Shown here one piece after another: positions 38,677 through 48,600 of a stretch of 64,000 bases of DNA; position 1 is the stretch's first letter; every line of letters starts with the position of its first letter. The stretch is from Pelomonas sp. Root1217 (GTDB lineage: Bacteria; Pseudomonadota; Gammaproteobacteria; Burkholderiales; Burkholderiaceae_C), in contig NZ_LMDC01000001.1 of NCBI RefSeq assembly GCF_001425705.1, positions 558,001-622,000 of the forward strand. Reading direction: 5' to 3'. Under the pieces are notes generated by a model, which was not told the DNA's origin, searched no databases, and saw only the letters and a list, made by a program, of their open reading frames with translations. The position numbers and the translations under genes are program-made.

Positions 38677-39447
38677 CTAATCGAGGTTCTCGAGCTTGAC
38701 GATGGCGACGGACAGGTTGTCGCCACCGCCCCGGGCGCGTTGGCGCGCTTTGCTCACCAGCAACTCGGCCGCTTCGCGCGGCGGCAGGCTGTAGAGCACG
38801 CTGCCCAGCTCCTGGGCGGTGAAGTAGTGCCAGAGCCCGTCGCTGCAGCACATCAGCGTGTCGCCGACCTCGAGATTCTCGAAGCGCTCTGACGTCGAGG
38901 TCGGGTCCTGCACCGTGCCCAGGCAGGCCGTCAGCAGATTGCTCTGCGGATGCGAGCTGGCCTCGGCCTCCGTCAACTGGCCCTCGTCGACGAGGCGCTG
39001 CACATAGGAGTGGTCCATGGAACGCTTGACGAGACGTGCGCCGCGAAACCAGTAGATGCGCGAATCGCCGGAGTGGATCCAATGCACGCAGCGGTCGCTG
39101 GTGACGACGAAACCGGCAATCGTGCTGTGCGGCTCCTCCTCGGCGGAGATGGCCGTCAGCTTGATCATCAGATGCGCCTCTGCCGTGATCTGGCTCAGCA
39201 GCTCGGCGGGCAGCTCATCCTCGGGCGAGTAGCGCTCGAACAACTGGCGCGCCGTCAGGATGACCTGGTCGGCCGCCTTGCGCCCGCCGCTCTTGCCACC
39301 CATGCCATCGGCCACGATGCCCATCATGCAGCCCGCGATGCGCGGGTGGGCGATGACGGCCACCTGGTCCTGCTGATAAGCCCGGTCCCCGCGATGGGTG
39401 CCGGTGGCGGCATTGAGTCGGAAACCGACGGCGGTGGATGAGGGCAT
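38677..39447 (-). CDS. PP2C-family protein phosphatase
   Basis: A 256-residue metal-dependent Ser/Thr phosphatase. The conserved metal-binding motifs are visible: DRAYQQDQVAV, GIVADGMGGKSGGRKAA, IHSGDSRIYWFRGARL, GDTLMCCSDGLW and ARGGGDNLSVAIV. It is a stand-alone catalytic domain, as in type VI secretion or stress-signalling phosphatases, but no cognate kinase gene is nearby. It ends 6 bases from the convergent coiled-coil gene. Confidence 0.92.
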   Translation of the reverse strand: MPSSTAVGFRLNAATGTHRGDRAYQQDQVAVIAHPRIAGCMMGIVADGMGGKSGGRKAADQVILTARQLFERYSPEDELPAELLSQITAEAHLMIKLTAISAEEEPHSTIAGFVVTSDRCVHWIHSGDSRIYWFRGARLVKRSMDHSYVQRLVDEGQLTEAEASSHPQSNLLTACLGTVQDPTSTSERFENLEVGDTLMCCSDGLWHYFTAQELGSVLYSLPPREAAELLVSKARQRARGGGDNLSVAIVKLENLD

Positions 39448-39456
39448 GCCGAAAAC

Positions 39457-39462
39457 TATACT
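39457..39462 (+). promoter_or_regulatory. Putative -10 element in the PP2C/DUF465 divergent region
   Basis: TATACT lies 48 bases before the start of the DUF465 gene in a 62-base divergent spacer. No -35 is convincing. Confidence 0.3.
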
Positions 39463-39509
39463 GGTCGGTGAGCTTTTGCCCGCATCGAACCGCCTTCGTA
39501 AACCCTTGG

Positions 39510-39713
39510 ATGGATGAACAACTTCACTCGTTGCCGCGGCGGCTCATCGAGTTGCGCATGGAGCATGCCGACCTCGACGCGATGATCGACAGGCTCGCCG
39601 AGCAGGCGCCTGTGGACGAATTGGCGCTGCAGCGGCTCAAGAAGCGCCGCCTGGCGCTGCGCGACATGATTGCGCGACTCGAAGCGACGACCGAGCCTGA
39701 TGACCTTGCCTGA
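39510..39713 (+). CDS. DUF465 (YdcH-like) small protein
   Basis: A 67-residue charged, helical protein. The pattern RLIELRMEHADLDAMIDRLAE followed by LQRLKKRRLALRDMIARLE matches the YdcH/DUF465 family: two helices with a conserved LKKRRL core. Function is not established. The start at MDEQLHS is preferred over an upstream frame that would enter the PP2C region. It overlaps the downstream helicase start by 14 bases, suggesting coupling. Confidence 0.85.
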   Translation: MDEQLHSLPRRLIELRMEHADLDAMIDRLAEQAPVDELALQRLKKRRLALRDMIARLEATTEPDDLA

Positions 39714-41751
39714 CATCGACGACTGGCTCGACGCCCTCGATCAGGCCGCCCCTCCCGCACCGCCCGCTGCCGACGCACTCGAACAGGACGTCCTGGCCGC
39801 CTTCGACGTCGACGGCCCGCTGGCGCGGCTGGACCCGGGCTACAAGCCCCGCGAGCCCCAGCTGCAGATGAGCCGGGCCGTGGCGCGCGCGCTCAGCCGC
39901 CGCCAGGCCCTGGTCGTCGAGGCCGGGACGGGCGTCGGCAAAACCTTTGCTTACCTGGTGCCCGCTTTGCTGGCCGGCAGCCGGGCGCTGATCAGCACCG
40001 CCACCAAGAGCCTGCAGGACCAGCTCTTCCTGCGCGACCTGCCGCGGCTGACCAAGGCGCTGAACACGCCGGTGCGGCTGGCCCTGCTGAAGGGGCGCAG
40101 CAGCTATCTCTGCCTGCACCGCATGAAGGAGGCGCGCGTCTCCGGTGAATTCCCGGACCGGCGCACGGCGCTGTCGCTGGCGCGCATCGAGCGCTGGGCC
40201 CTGGGCACGACAACGGGCGACTTTGCCGAGATCGACGGGTTGGACGAGCGCTCGCCCATCATCCCCATCGTCAGCTCCAGCCGCGAGAACTGTCTGGGCC
40301 AGGAGTGCCCGGACTGGAAGAGCTGCTACGTCGTCAAGGCGCGGCGAGAGGCGATGGAGGCCGATGTCGTCGTCGTCAATCACCACCTCTTCTTTGCCGA
40401 CATGACGCTGCGCGATACCGGCGTGGCCGAACTGCTGCCCAGTGTCGAGATCGCCATCTTCGACGAGGCCCACCAGCTCGCCGAGGCCGGCGTGCAGTTC
40501 CTCGGTACGCTGCTGGGCACGGCCTCGCTGATTGATTTTGCGCGCGATGTGCTGGCCCAGGGCCTGGCCCATGCACGCGGCGTGCATGACTGGCAGGGCC
40601 TGCATGCGGGTGTCGAGAAGGCGGCGCGGGAGCTGCGCCTGGCCGCGGCCGGCCCGCTGGCCACCGCCGGCCGCGAGCTGCGCGGCACGCTCAAGCTGGG
40701 CTGGAAGGAGAGGGTGAACCAGCCCGGTTTCGCCACGGCGCTGGCTGGCGTCGAGGTGGCGACGGCCAAGGCCCTGGAGGCGCTGACCGCCGTGCGCGAG
40801 GCAGCGCCCGACTTTGCGCGTCTGTGCGAGCGGGCCCAGGAGCTGCGCGAGTTGGCCAAACAGTTCGCCACCGACCCTGATCCAGGTGATGTGCGCTGGA
40901 TCGACATCAGCCCGCATGCGGCGCGCCTGGTCGAGTCGCCGCTGGACATCCGCGACGCGATGCAGCAGCAGCTGGAGGGGCCGCCCAAGGCCTGGGTGTT
41001 CACCTCGGCCACGCTGGGCGATGACGAAGGCCTGACCTGGTTCACCGAGCCCGCCGGGCTGACCGACGCCGAGGTGCTGCGCGTCGGCAGCCCTTTCGAC
41101 TACCCAAGCCATGCGCGCCTCTATGTGCCGCGTGGCTTCCCCAAGCCCAGTGAGCCCAGCCATCCGCCCAGCGTTGCGCTGCTGGCTTCGCGGCTGGCAC
41201 GAGCCCTGGGTGGGCGCACCTTTGTGTTGACGACGACGCTGCGGAATCTGCAGACCGTGGCCGACGCGCTGCGCGAGCGCTTCGAGGAGGCTGGCGACGC
41301 GATCGCCGTGCTGCAGCAGGGCGCAGCGCCCAAGCGTGTGCTGCTGCAGCGCTTCCTGGACAACCCGGCGTCGGTGCTGGTCGGCTCGGCCAGCTTCTGG
41401 GAAGGCATCGACGTGCCGGGCGATGCGCTGCAATGTGTGCTCATCGACAAGCTGCCCTTCCCGCCGCCCAACGACCCGCTCGTGGAGGCCCGTGTGCAGC
41501 GCCTGGAGGCGCAGGGGCGCAATGCCTTCTCGGAGTATTTCGTCGCCGAGGCGGCGATTGCGCTCAAGCAGGGCGCCGGACGGTTGATCCGCACCGAGAC
41601 CGACCGCGGCCTGCTGGTGGTCTGCGATCCGCGCATGGCGGGCATGAATTACGGCCGTCGCCTGCGCGCGGCGCTGCCGCCGATGACGCCGGTGGCCAAC
41701 GAGGCGGAGGCGCTGGCCTGGTTGCAGCTGCTTAATGAAGAGCGGGCCTGA
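39700..41751 (+). CDS. DinG/YoaA-family ATP-dependent helicase with Fe-S cluster
   Basis: A 683-residue superfamily 2 (XPD-like) DNA helicase for unwinding 5' tailed structures in repair. Walker A is EAGTGVGKTFAYLVPALL, the DEAH box is IFDEAHQLAEAG, and motif VI is near EYFVAEAAIALKQGAGRLIR. The candidate Fe-S cysteines lie in SYLCLHR, NCLGQECPDWKSCYVVK. SASFWEGIDVPGDALQCVLIDKLPF is typical. The length is nearer to YoaA than to DinG, so the exact ortholog is left open. The start ATG overlaps the DUF465 gene. Confidence 0.9.
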   Translation: MTLPDIDDWLDALDQAAPPAPPAADALEQDVLAAFDVDGPLARLDPGYKPREPQLQMSRAVARALSRRQALVVEAGTGVGKTFAYLVPALLAGSRALISTATKSLQDQLFLRDLPRLTKALNTPVRLALLKGRSSYLCLHRMKEARVSGEFPDRRTALSLARIERWALGTTTGDFAEIDGLDERSPIIPIVSSSRENCLGQECPDWKSCYVVKARREAMEADVVVVNHHLFFADMTLRDTGVAELLPSVEIAIFDEAHQLAEAGVQFLGTLLGTASLIDFARDVLAQGLAHARGVHDWQGLHAGVEKAARELRLAAAGPLATAGRELRGTLKLGWKERVNQPGFATALAGVEVATAKALEALTAVREAAPDFARLCERAQELRELAKQFATDPDPGDVRWIDISPHAARLVESPLDIRDAMQQQLEGPPKAWVFTSATLGDDEGLTWFTEPAGLTDAEVLRVGSPFDYPSHARLYVPRGFPKPSEPSHPPSVALLASRLARALGGRTFVLTTTLRNLQTVADALRERFEEAGDAIAVLQQGAAPKRVLLQRFLDNPASVLVGSASFWEGIDVPGDALQCVLIDKLPFPPPNDPLVEARVQRLEAQGRNAFSEYFVAEAAIALKQGAGRLIRTETDRGLLVVCDPRMAGMNYGRRLRAALPPMTPVANEAEALAWLQLLNEERA

Positions 41752-41762
41752 CGGCCCGTTTG
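41743..41762 (+). terminator. Terminator overlapping the helicase stop codon
   Basis: CGGGCC-TGAC-GGCCCG followed by TTTGATG. The stop TGA lies in the loop. The T-run is short, so the assignment is moderate. Confidence 0.45.
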
Positions 41763-41812
41763 ATGTTTGGCTTTCGGGCCGAGCGCTGGGCCGCTTCCGA
41801 GCCGGCCCGCCT

Positions 41813-41865
41813 GGCGATGTGCTTGGCGGTCGATCCGCCAAGCATCGCCGTCCCCCCCGGGGGAC
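41813..41865. other. Two tandem hairpins between the convergent helicase and bamD genes
   Basis: GCTTGGCGG pairs with CCGCCAAGC, extended by GGCGAT and ATCGCC around a 2-base bulge. It is followed at once by GTCCCCC-CC-GGGGGAC. There is no T-run. They may be transcript-end or REP-like structures; no coding sequence fits in this 159-base gap. Confidence 0.45.
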
Positions 41866-41910
41866 CGACTGGACTTGCCCGCGTTCAGCGGCGCCAGGCC
41901 AGGCGAGGGG

Positions 41911-42726
41911 TCACCACAACTGCCACCAGGGCTTCTTGCGGTTGGCGCCGTTGCTGGCGTACTGGCTGTCGGGGAAGTTCTTGTCCAGCACGCGGCGGGC
42001 ATCGTCGCGCAGTTGCGTGAGACCGAGCTTGTCGTAGCTCTCGCCCATGATGAAGAGGCCTTCCTCGATGCCAGGCGCGTACTGGAACTCGGCCACGGCT
42101 GACTGGGCGCGGTTCGCCGCGGCGACATAGGCCTTGCGGTTGAAGTAGTAGCGCGCCACGTGGATCTCGTAGGCCGCCAGCGTGTTGGTGATGAAGTTGA
42201 TGCGCGTCGTCGCCTCGGCCGCGTACTTGGACTCCGGAAACTGCTCGACGAGCTGGCGGAAGGCCAGCAGTGCTTCTCGCGAGGCCTGCTGATCGCGCTC
42301 GGACACGTCCTGGTTGGCCAGGCGGCCGAACAGGCCCAGGTCTTCGTTGAAGTTGACTACGCCCTTCATGTAAAGGGCGTAGTCCATTGCCGGGCTGGAC
42401 GGATTGAGCTTGATGAAGCGGTCCAGCGTCGCAATCGCCTGGGCGCGTTCGCCGGTGCGGTAGTAGGCCCAGGCCACGTCCAGCGTCGCCTGCTGGCCCA
42501 TCGTCGTGCCGGCAGCGCGGCCTTCGATCTTTTCGAGCGCCTTGATGGCGCGGTCGTAACTGCCGGCGTTCAGGTCGTCCTTGGCGTCTGCATACAATTT
42601 GTCCAGCGCCGCCTGGGAGTTTGGGTCCTCCTTGGCCGTGGAGCCGCAACCGCTCAAGCCCAGCGCGAACGCCATCAGGACAGTGCCAGCGACGACGCGG
42701 GCGGTCTTGAATTTCTCAACAAACAT
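41911..42726 (-). CDS. bamD: Outer membrane protein assembly factor BamD
   Basis: Essential lipoprotein of the BAM complex that inserts beta-barrels in the outer membrane. The lipobox LSGC puts the lipidated residue at Cys27. It starts a TPR-type array (YADAKDDLNAGSYDRAIKALEKIEGR and DRFIKLNPSSPAMDYALYMKGVV). The motif FNEDLGLFGRLANQDVSERD is typical of the family. 271 residues is normal. Its start codon overlaps the rluD start on the other strand. A TATACT on the minus strand (42785-42780) may be its -10 box. Confidence 0.94.
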   Translation of the reverse strand: MFVEKFKTARVVAGTVLMAFALGLSGCGSTAKEDPNSQAALDKLYADAKDDLNAGSYDRAIKALEKIEGRAAGTTMGQQATLDVAWAYYRTGERAQAIATLDRFIKLNPSSPAMDYALYMKGVVNFNEDLGLFGRLANQDVSERDQQASREALLAFRQLVEQFPESKYAAEATTRINFITNTLAAYEIHVARYYFNRKAYVAAANRAQSAVAEFQYAPGIEEGLFIMGESYDKLGLTQLRDDARRVLDKNFPDSQYASNGANRKKPWWQLW

Positions 42727-43768
42727 GTCTGAAGTCGACGGCGATGCTGCCGGCTGGTCACAGGGAACAATGGACGCGGAGTATAGGGTGGGGGGTCAGG
42801 ACGATTTCGAGCCGGAGGTCGAAGAAGGCGGCGACGCTGAACGGCGCACGGCCGAAGTCGATGCTGCCGGCCATGGCGAACGCCTCGACCGCTGGCTGAC
42901 GACACGGGCACCGGAGTTCTCGCGCAACCATTTGCAATCCCTGATCGAGCGCGGCTGCGTGACGGTGGATGGCAAGGTGCTGGAAAAGGCCGCGCACAAG
43001 CTGCGCGCCGGCCAGCGCGTCGAGATCGAGCTGCTGCCTACCGACGAGAGCCGCGCCTTCCGCGCCGAGGCCATGGCGCTGGACTTCGTCTATGAGGACG
43101 AGCACATGGCGGTGGTCAACAAGCCGGCCGGCCTGGTCGTGCACCCTGCTGCGGGCAACTGGTCGGGCACGCTGATGAACGGCCTGCTGGCCCATCACGC
43201 CGCGGCAGCGACGCTGCCGCGCGGCGGCATCGTGCACCGGCTGGACAAGGACACCAGCGGCGTCATGGTCGTCGGCAAGACACTGGCGGCCGTGACGGCA
43301 CTGATGCGTCAGATCTCGGCGCGCGAAGTGCATCGCGAATACCTGGCGCTGGCCTGGGGCCGTGTCGAGGAGCCTTTCGTCGTCGAACAGGCGCTGCGCC
43401 GTGACCCGGTGTCGCGCGTGAAGATGGCCATTGCCCCCGCCAACCTCGGCAAGCCGGCGCGCACCGATTTCTTTCCGCTGGGTGTCGGCGAAGTGAATGG
43501 CCGGGCCATCAGCGCGGTGCACTGCGTGCTGCACACGGGCCGCACCCACCAGATCCGCGTTCACCTGACGCACAGCGGCCACCCCATGCTGGCGGACGTG
43601 CTCTATGGCGGCGCGCCGGCCCTGGGCCTCACGCGCCAGGCCCTGCATGCGGCACGGCTGTCCCTCACCCACCCGACCACCGGCGAACCTCTGGTGCTGA
43701 CAGCGCCGCTGCCCGCCGACCTGGGCTCCGCCTGGGCCCAGATCGGTGCCGCCGACCTGCCCGGCTGA
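42725..43768 (+). CDS. rluD: 23S rRNA pseudouridine synthase RluD
   Basis: Modifies uridines of helix 69 in 23S rRNA. The N-terminal S4 domain (HGERLDRWLTTRAPEFSRNHLQSLIERG) and the catalytic HRLDKDTSG motif are visible, followed by CVLHTGRTHQIRVHLTHSGHPMLADVLYGG. The ATG at 42725 gives 347 residues and shares bases with the bamD start on the other strand. An in-frame ATG at 42770 with AGGGA upstream would give 332 residues and is also plausible. Ends 318 bases before scpB. Confidence 0.9.
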   Translation: MSEVDGDAAGWSQGTMDAEYRVGGQDDFEPEVEEGGDAERRTAEVDAAGHGERLDRWLTTRAPEFSRNHLQSLIERGCVTVDGKVLEKAAHKLRAGQRVEIELLPTDESRAFRAEAMALDFVYEDEHMAVVNKPAGLVVHPAAGNWSGTLMNGLLAHHAAAATLPRGGIVHRLDKDTSGVMVVGKTLAAVTALMRQISAREVHREYLALAWGRVEEPFVVEQALRRDPVSRVKMAIAPANLGKPARTDFFPLGVGEVNGRAISAVHCVLHTGRTHQIRVHLTHSGHPMLADVLYGGAPALGLTRQALHAARLSLTHPTTGEPLVLTAPLPADLGSAWAQIGAADLPG

Positions 43769-43845
43769 ATGAATAGGCCCCCATGCTCACTCCCCCCGAG
43801 GGGGCGTTTCAGCGGCTTCGGGCGGCCGTGCGCCGCTGACGCGGC

Positions 43846-43851
43846 TACAAT
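43846..43851 (+). promoter_or_regulatory. Putative -10 element at the head of the scpB leader
   Basis: TACAAT in the context GGCTACAATGCAC. If used, it would start a transcript with a leader of about 230 bases. No clear -35. Confidence 0.4.
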
Positions 43852-43857
43852 GCACTC

Positions 43858-44062
43858 CGGTTGTCGTGGCAGCCAGCGCGCCCCGAAGTCCAAGACGGGC
43901 GCGACCCGCGCGGTCAGCAGTCCATCCGCCCGCCGGCCAACCACCCCGATCGCGTCCCGCTGGAAGGCTACTGAGCCCCACGGTGACGCCCGGACAGACC
44001 CCGTCCGCTTCGCCTGCCGAACGCTGTGAGCGCCCAGGCCCGGACGGATTGCCAAGCCAGGC
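43858..44062 (+). other. Structured non-coding leader upstream of scpB
   Basis: The 318-base rluD-scpB gap holds no credible gene. One hairpin pairs CGCGCCCCG (43877-43885) with CGGGCGCG (43896-43903). A compound hairpin pairs CCGTCCG (44001-44007) with CGGACGG (44041-44047), with inner stems GCCTG/CAGGC and CGCT/AGCG. The same CCGTCCG could instead pair with an upstream CGGAC (43991-43995), so two exclusive folds are possible. I could not match it to cobalamin, SRP or RNase P RNA signatures. Confidence 0.4.
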
Positions 44063-44086
44063 TTGATTGAGGGCGCGATTGCGTTC

Positions 44087-44863
44087 ATGAACACCCAGGA
44101 TGCCAAGCGCGTCCTCGAGACCGCACTGATCTGTGCTTCGCAGCCGCTGACGCTGCGCGAGCTGCGCAGCCTGTTCGCCGACGAACTCGGCGCCGATACC
44201 GTGCGCAGCCTGCTTGACGAGCTGAGCCGAGATTGGGAAGGCAAGGGCGTCGAACTGGTGGCGCTGGCCTCGGGCTGGCGCTTCCAGAGCCGCCCCGAGC
44301 TGCGCGAATACCTCGACCGGCTGCATCCCGAGAAGCCGCCGCGCTATTCGCGTGCCGTGCTGGAGACGCTGGCCATCATTGCCTACCGCCAGCCGGTCAC
44401 TCGTGGCGACATCGAGGACATCCGCGGCGTCGTCGTCGCCAGCCAGATCGTCAAGCAGCTCGAGGACCGCGGCTGGATCGAGGCCATCGGCCATCGCGAG
44501 ACCCCGGGCCGCCCGGCGCTGTACGCGACGACCAAGTCCTTCCTGGACGACCTGGGCCTGGCCAGCCTGGAGCAGTTGCCCGCCCTGGACATCGGCGGCG
44601 AAGCGCCGCCCGCCTTCGAGGCGCTGCAGGGCCAGTTGCTGGACAACTCGGAAGACGCTGAGTTGCCGGCCGAGGCGTCCGCTGAAACGCCCGCTGAGCC
44701 ACCCGCCGAACCGCCCGCAGAAGCCCCTGCCGAAGTCCATCAAGTGCCGCCTGCCGAAGAGATCGTCCCGAGTCTGAGCCTGTTTGGCGACGACGGCACG
44801 CCCGCACTTCCCAATCCCGACCCCAACGACCCGCCCCCCCAACCCCAGCCCGAATCCGCATGA
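44087..44863 (+). CDS. scpB: Segregation and condensation protein ScpB
   Basis: Winged-helix kleisin-partner protein of the SMC-Scp condensin. The core shows [23 protein letters not shown] and the signature [29 protein letters not shown], then [18 protein letters not shown]. 258 residues, with a low-complexity Pro/Glu/Ala tail after residue 195. The start ATG has no strong Shine-Dalgarno; an upstream TTG (44063) is an alternative. It overlaps rluB by ATGA. No scpA is in the window. Confidence 0.92.
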   Translation: MNTQDAKRVLETALICASQPLTLRELRSLFADELGADTVRSLLDELSRDWEGKGVELVALASGWRFQSRPELREYLDRLHPEKPPRYSRAVLETLAIIAYRQPVTRGDIEDIRGVVVASQIVKQLEDRGWIEAIGHRETPGRPALYATTKSFLDDLGLASLEQLPALDIGGEAPPAFEALQGQLLDNSEDAELPAEASAETPAEPPAEPPAEAPAEVHQVPPAEEIVPSLSLFGDDGTPALPNPDPNDPPPQPQPESA

Positions 44864-46830
44864 ACGACGCTGCCGACCAAGACAAGTCCCTGCCCCCCGA
44901 CGCCGACGCCGAAGCGCCTGCCGCGCCCAAACGGCGCCGCACGACGGCCAAGGCTCCAGCCGAGACCGCACCCGAAGCCGAAGCGCCCGTGGCGGCGAAG
45001 CGCACCCGCCGCAAGGCCGCTGAGGCGGTGGTGGAGGAGGCAGCGCCTGCGCCCGAGGCAGCGCCCGCCGACGAGGCGCCTGCGCCGGCCCGCAAGCGCG
45101 CGCCGCGCAAGGCCGCCGCCGCTGAGGAGGCTGCGCCGCCCGTCGCCGCAGAGGCGCCCGCGCCTGTCGCGGCGCCCATCTTCACGTTGGCGGAAGAGGC
45201 GCCGGCCACGCCGGCCGCGGCGAGTGGGCAGGCGGATGACGAAGGGAATGATGGCGAGGCGGGTGAAGACGGCGAGCGTGGCGGTCGAGGCCGCAACCGT
45301 CGCCGCAACCGCAAGGACCGTGCGGAGCGCCAGGACGCCCCGGCTGCGGGCGGGGACGAGCTGCCCGGCGCGGTCGCGGCGCCCGAACTTGTCGAGGCCG
45401 CGGGGGCGCGGTTCGCCGATGTGCTGTCGGGCAATCTGGACGCTGAATCCGAAGGGCCGGCGGGCGAACCGCCGCAACTGCGGCCCGAGGTTGACGAAGC
45501 GGTGGAGGAGAGCGTTGAGGGCGAAGCCAAGCGCGTGTTGGCGCCGGATGCCGACGCCCCCAAGCTGCAAAAGGTGCTGGCGCAGGCCGGCATCGGCTCG
45601 CGCCGCGACATCGAGGAATGGATTGCCGAGGGCAAGATCGAGGTGAACGGCGAGGTCGCCCATGTCGGCCAGCGCATCTCCTTCGGCGACCGGGTGCGCG
45701 TCAATGGCAAGGATGTGCGCGTGCGCATCTCGCCACCGAACCCGCGCATCCTGGCCTATCACAAGCCCACGGGCGAGGTCTCGACCTTCAACGACCCGGA
45801 AGGCCGCCCGACGGTGTTCCGCTCGCTGCCGCGCGTGCAGGGCCAGAAATGGCAATCCGTCGGCCGCCTGGACATCAACACCGAAGGCCTGCTGCTGTTC
45901 ACCAACTCCGGCGAACTGGCCAACCAGCTGATGCACCCGCGCTTCGGTGTCGAGCGTGAGTACGCGGCCCGTGTGCTGGGCGCGCTCAGCGACGAGCAGC
46001 GCGCCAAGCTACTTGAGGGCGTCAACGTCGAAGGCCAGGTGGCGTCGTTCAAGAGCATCGAGGATGGCGGCGGCGAAGGCGCCAACCGCTGGTACCGCGT
46101 CGTCATCACCGAAGGCCGCAACCGCGAAGTGCGCAAGCTCTTCGAAGCTGTCGGCATGGTCGTCAGCCGCCTGATCCGCATCCGTTACGGCACCGTCGTG
46201 CTGCCGCGCGGCTTGAAGCGCGGCGTCTGGGTGGAGCTGGGTGACGACGACGTGCGCGTCATCCGCCGCCTGGCCGGCCACACCTCCAACAGCGGCCAGG
46301 GCCAGAACTTCGGGCAAGGGCAGGGCAAGAGCCAGCCGCAACAGCAGCAGGGCCAAGGCAACAAGAACGACCGCAACAAGCGCCGCAACGACGAGCGCCA
46401 CAGCGGCAGTGGCGGCCCGCGCCCGAGCCGCCCGCCCGAGGCGCAACAGCCGCAGCAAGCGCGCCCGCCGCGCGAGGAGCGCGCCCCGCGCCGTGACGAT
46501 GAGGAGGATGACGGCTTCATTCCGCATCACGTCAACCCGCTGGAGCAGACCTTCGACCGCCGCCATGCGACGAGCGGCAAGCGCGGCCTGCCTCAGGGCT
46601 TTGGCGCCGGCGGCAGCCAGCAGGACAACAGGCAAGGCCGGGGCGGCGGCAACAAGGGCAATGGCCCGCGTGAACCCGATCCGATGCAGACCTCGGTGGG
46701 CTATATCGGTGGCGACGCTTTCCTGCGCCGCGGCGGTGGCGGCGGAGGTGGTGGCCGCGGCGGCAAGGGCGGCGGCGGCGGTGGTGGTGGTGGCGGTCGC
46801 TCCGGCGGCGGCTACGGCGGTCGGCGCTGA
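44860..46830 (+). CDS. rluB: 23S rRNA pseudouridine synthase RluB with long low-complexity ends
   Basis: RsuA/RluB-family enzyme that modifies 23S rRNA. The conserved core lies at about residues 225-470: S4 domain [23 protein letters not shown], then catalytic [27 protein letters not shown] and [14 protein letters not shown]. The N-terminal 220 residues are Ala/Glu/Pro/Lys-rich with a basic patch ([14 protein letters not shown]). The C-terminal 185 residues are Gln/Asn/Arg-rich and end in a poly-Gly RGG-like tail. At 656 residues it is more than twice the usual 250-300. Start overlaps scpB by ATGA. Confidence 0.9.
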   Translation: MNDAADQDKSLPPDADAEAPAAPKRRRTTAKAPAETAPEAEAPVAAKRTRRKAAEAVVEEAAPAPEAAPADEAPAPARKRAPRKAAAAEEAAPPVAAEAPAPVAAPIFTLAEEAPATPAAASGQADDEGNDGEAGEDGERGGRGRNRRRNRKDRAERQDAPAAGGDELPGAVAAPELVEAAGARFADVLSGNLDAESEGPAGEPPQLRPEVDEAVEESVEGEAKRVLAPDADAPKLQKVLAQAGIGSRRDIEEWIAEGKIEVNGEVAHVGQRISFGDRVRVNGKDVRVRISPPNPRILAYHKPTGEVSTFNDPEGRPTVFRSLPRVQGQKWQSVGRLDINTEGLLLFTNSGELANQLMHPRFGVEREYAARVLGALSDEQRAKLLEGVNVEGQVASFKSIEDGGGEGANRWYRVVITEGRNREVRKLFEAVGMVVSRLIRIRYGTVVLPRGLKRGVWVELGDDDVRVIRRLAGHTSNSGQGQNFGQGQGKSQPQQQQGQGNKNDRNKRRNDERHSGSGGPRPSRPPEAQQPQQARPPREERAPRRDDEEDDGFIPHHVNPLEQTFDRRHATSGKRGLPQGFGAGGSQQDNRQGRGGGNKGNGPREPDPMQTSVGYIGGDAFLRRGGGGGGGGRGGKGGGGGGGGGGRSGGGYGGRR

Positions 46831-46869
46831 AACCGGGCGGGCGATACAACTAGGGTCATCCCTGCCCGC

Positions 46870-46875
46870 TACAAT
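46870..46875 (+). promoter_or_regulatory. Putative -10 element of ndk
   Basis: TACAAT 38 bases before the ndk ATG, in the context CGCTACAATCACAG. No clear -35. Confidence 0.4.
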
Positions 46876-46913
46876 CACAGGCTTTGTCCAATACGCCCCA
46901 TCAGGAGAACCCC

Positions 46914-47342
46914 ATGGCGATCGAAACCACCCTGTCCATCATCAAGCCCGATGCCGTGGCAAAGAACGTCATCGGCCAGATCTATGCCCGCTTCGAGGCC
47001 GCCGGCCTGAAGGTCGTGGCTGCCAAGATGGTGCATCTGTCGCGCGTCGAAGCCGAGCAGTTCTACGCCGTCCACAAGGCCCGCCCCTTCTTCAACGACC
47101 TGGTGAACTTCATGATCTCCGGCCCGGTCATGATCCAGGCCCTGCAAGGCGAGGGCGCCATCCTGAAGAACCGTGACCTGATGGGCGCCACCGACCCCAA
47201 GAAGGCCGAGAAGGGCACCATCCGCGCCGACTTCGCCGACAGCATCGACGCCAACGCCGTGCACGGCTCCGACGCCGCCGAAACGGCCGCTGTCGAAGTG
47301 GCCTTCTTCTTCCCCGGCATGAACGTCTACGCCGGCCGCTGA
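46914..47342 (+). CDS. ndk: Nucleoside diphosphate kinase
   Basis: Transfers the terminal phosphate between nucleoside triphosphates through phospho-histidine. The active-site His117 is in [28 protein letters not shown] at the start is typical. 142 residues. AGGAG lies 8 bases upstream. It is followed by a 128-base spacer before rlmN with a small GC hairpin and no gene. Confidence 0.97.
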   Translation: MAIETTLSIIKPDAVAKNVIGQIYARFEAAGLKVVAAKMVHLSRVEAEQFYAVHKARPFFNDLVNFMISGPVMIQALQGEGAILKNRDLMGATDPKKAEKGTIRADFADSIDANAVHGSDAAETAAVEVAFFFPGMNVYAGR

Positions 47343-47470
47343 TCAAGCCCACCCCTACCGGCTGACGCCGGCCCCTCAAGGGGCACTGCTAGCGGCCTGG
47401 CAAAGCCAGTTCCGCTGCAGTCGCTAAGTAAGACACTAGCCGGCGACGGTGGGGCGCTTGGAGGTTTGCA

Positions 47471-48580
<1,110 letters not shown>

Positions 48581-48600
48581 TGCCCCAAGCTGAGGATTTG

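Noticed and set aside
43858-44062. Cobalamin riboswitch, SRP RNA, RNase P RNA or 6S RNA before scpB
   Set aside because: A GGCTACTGAG stretch looked weakly like a B12 box, but the conserved core elements are missing; the other RNAs' core motifs were also not found. 6S RNA could not be judged firmly by eye.
46735-46827. Glycine-codon run at the end of rluB as a genomic repeat element
   Set aside because: The GGC/GGT repeats keep frame and encode the Gly-rich tail; they are part of the coding sequence rather than an interspersed repeat.
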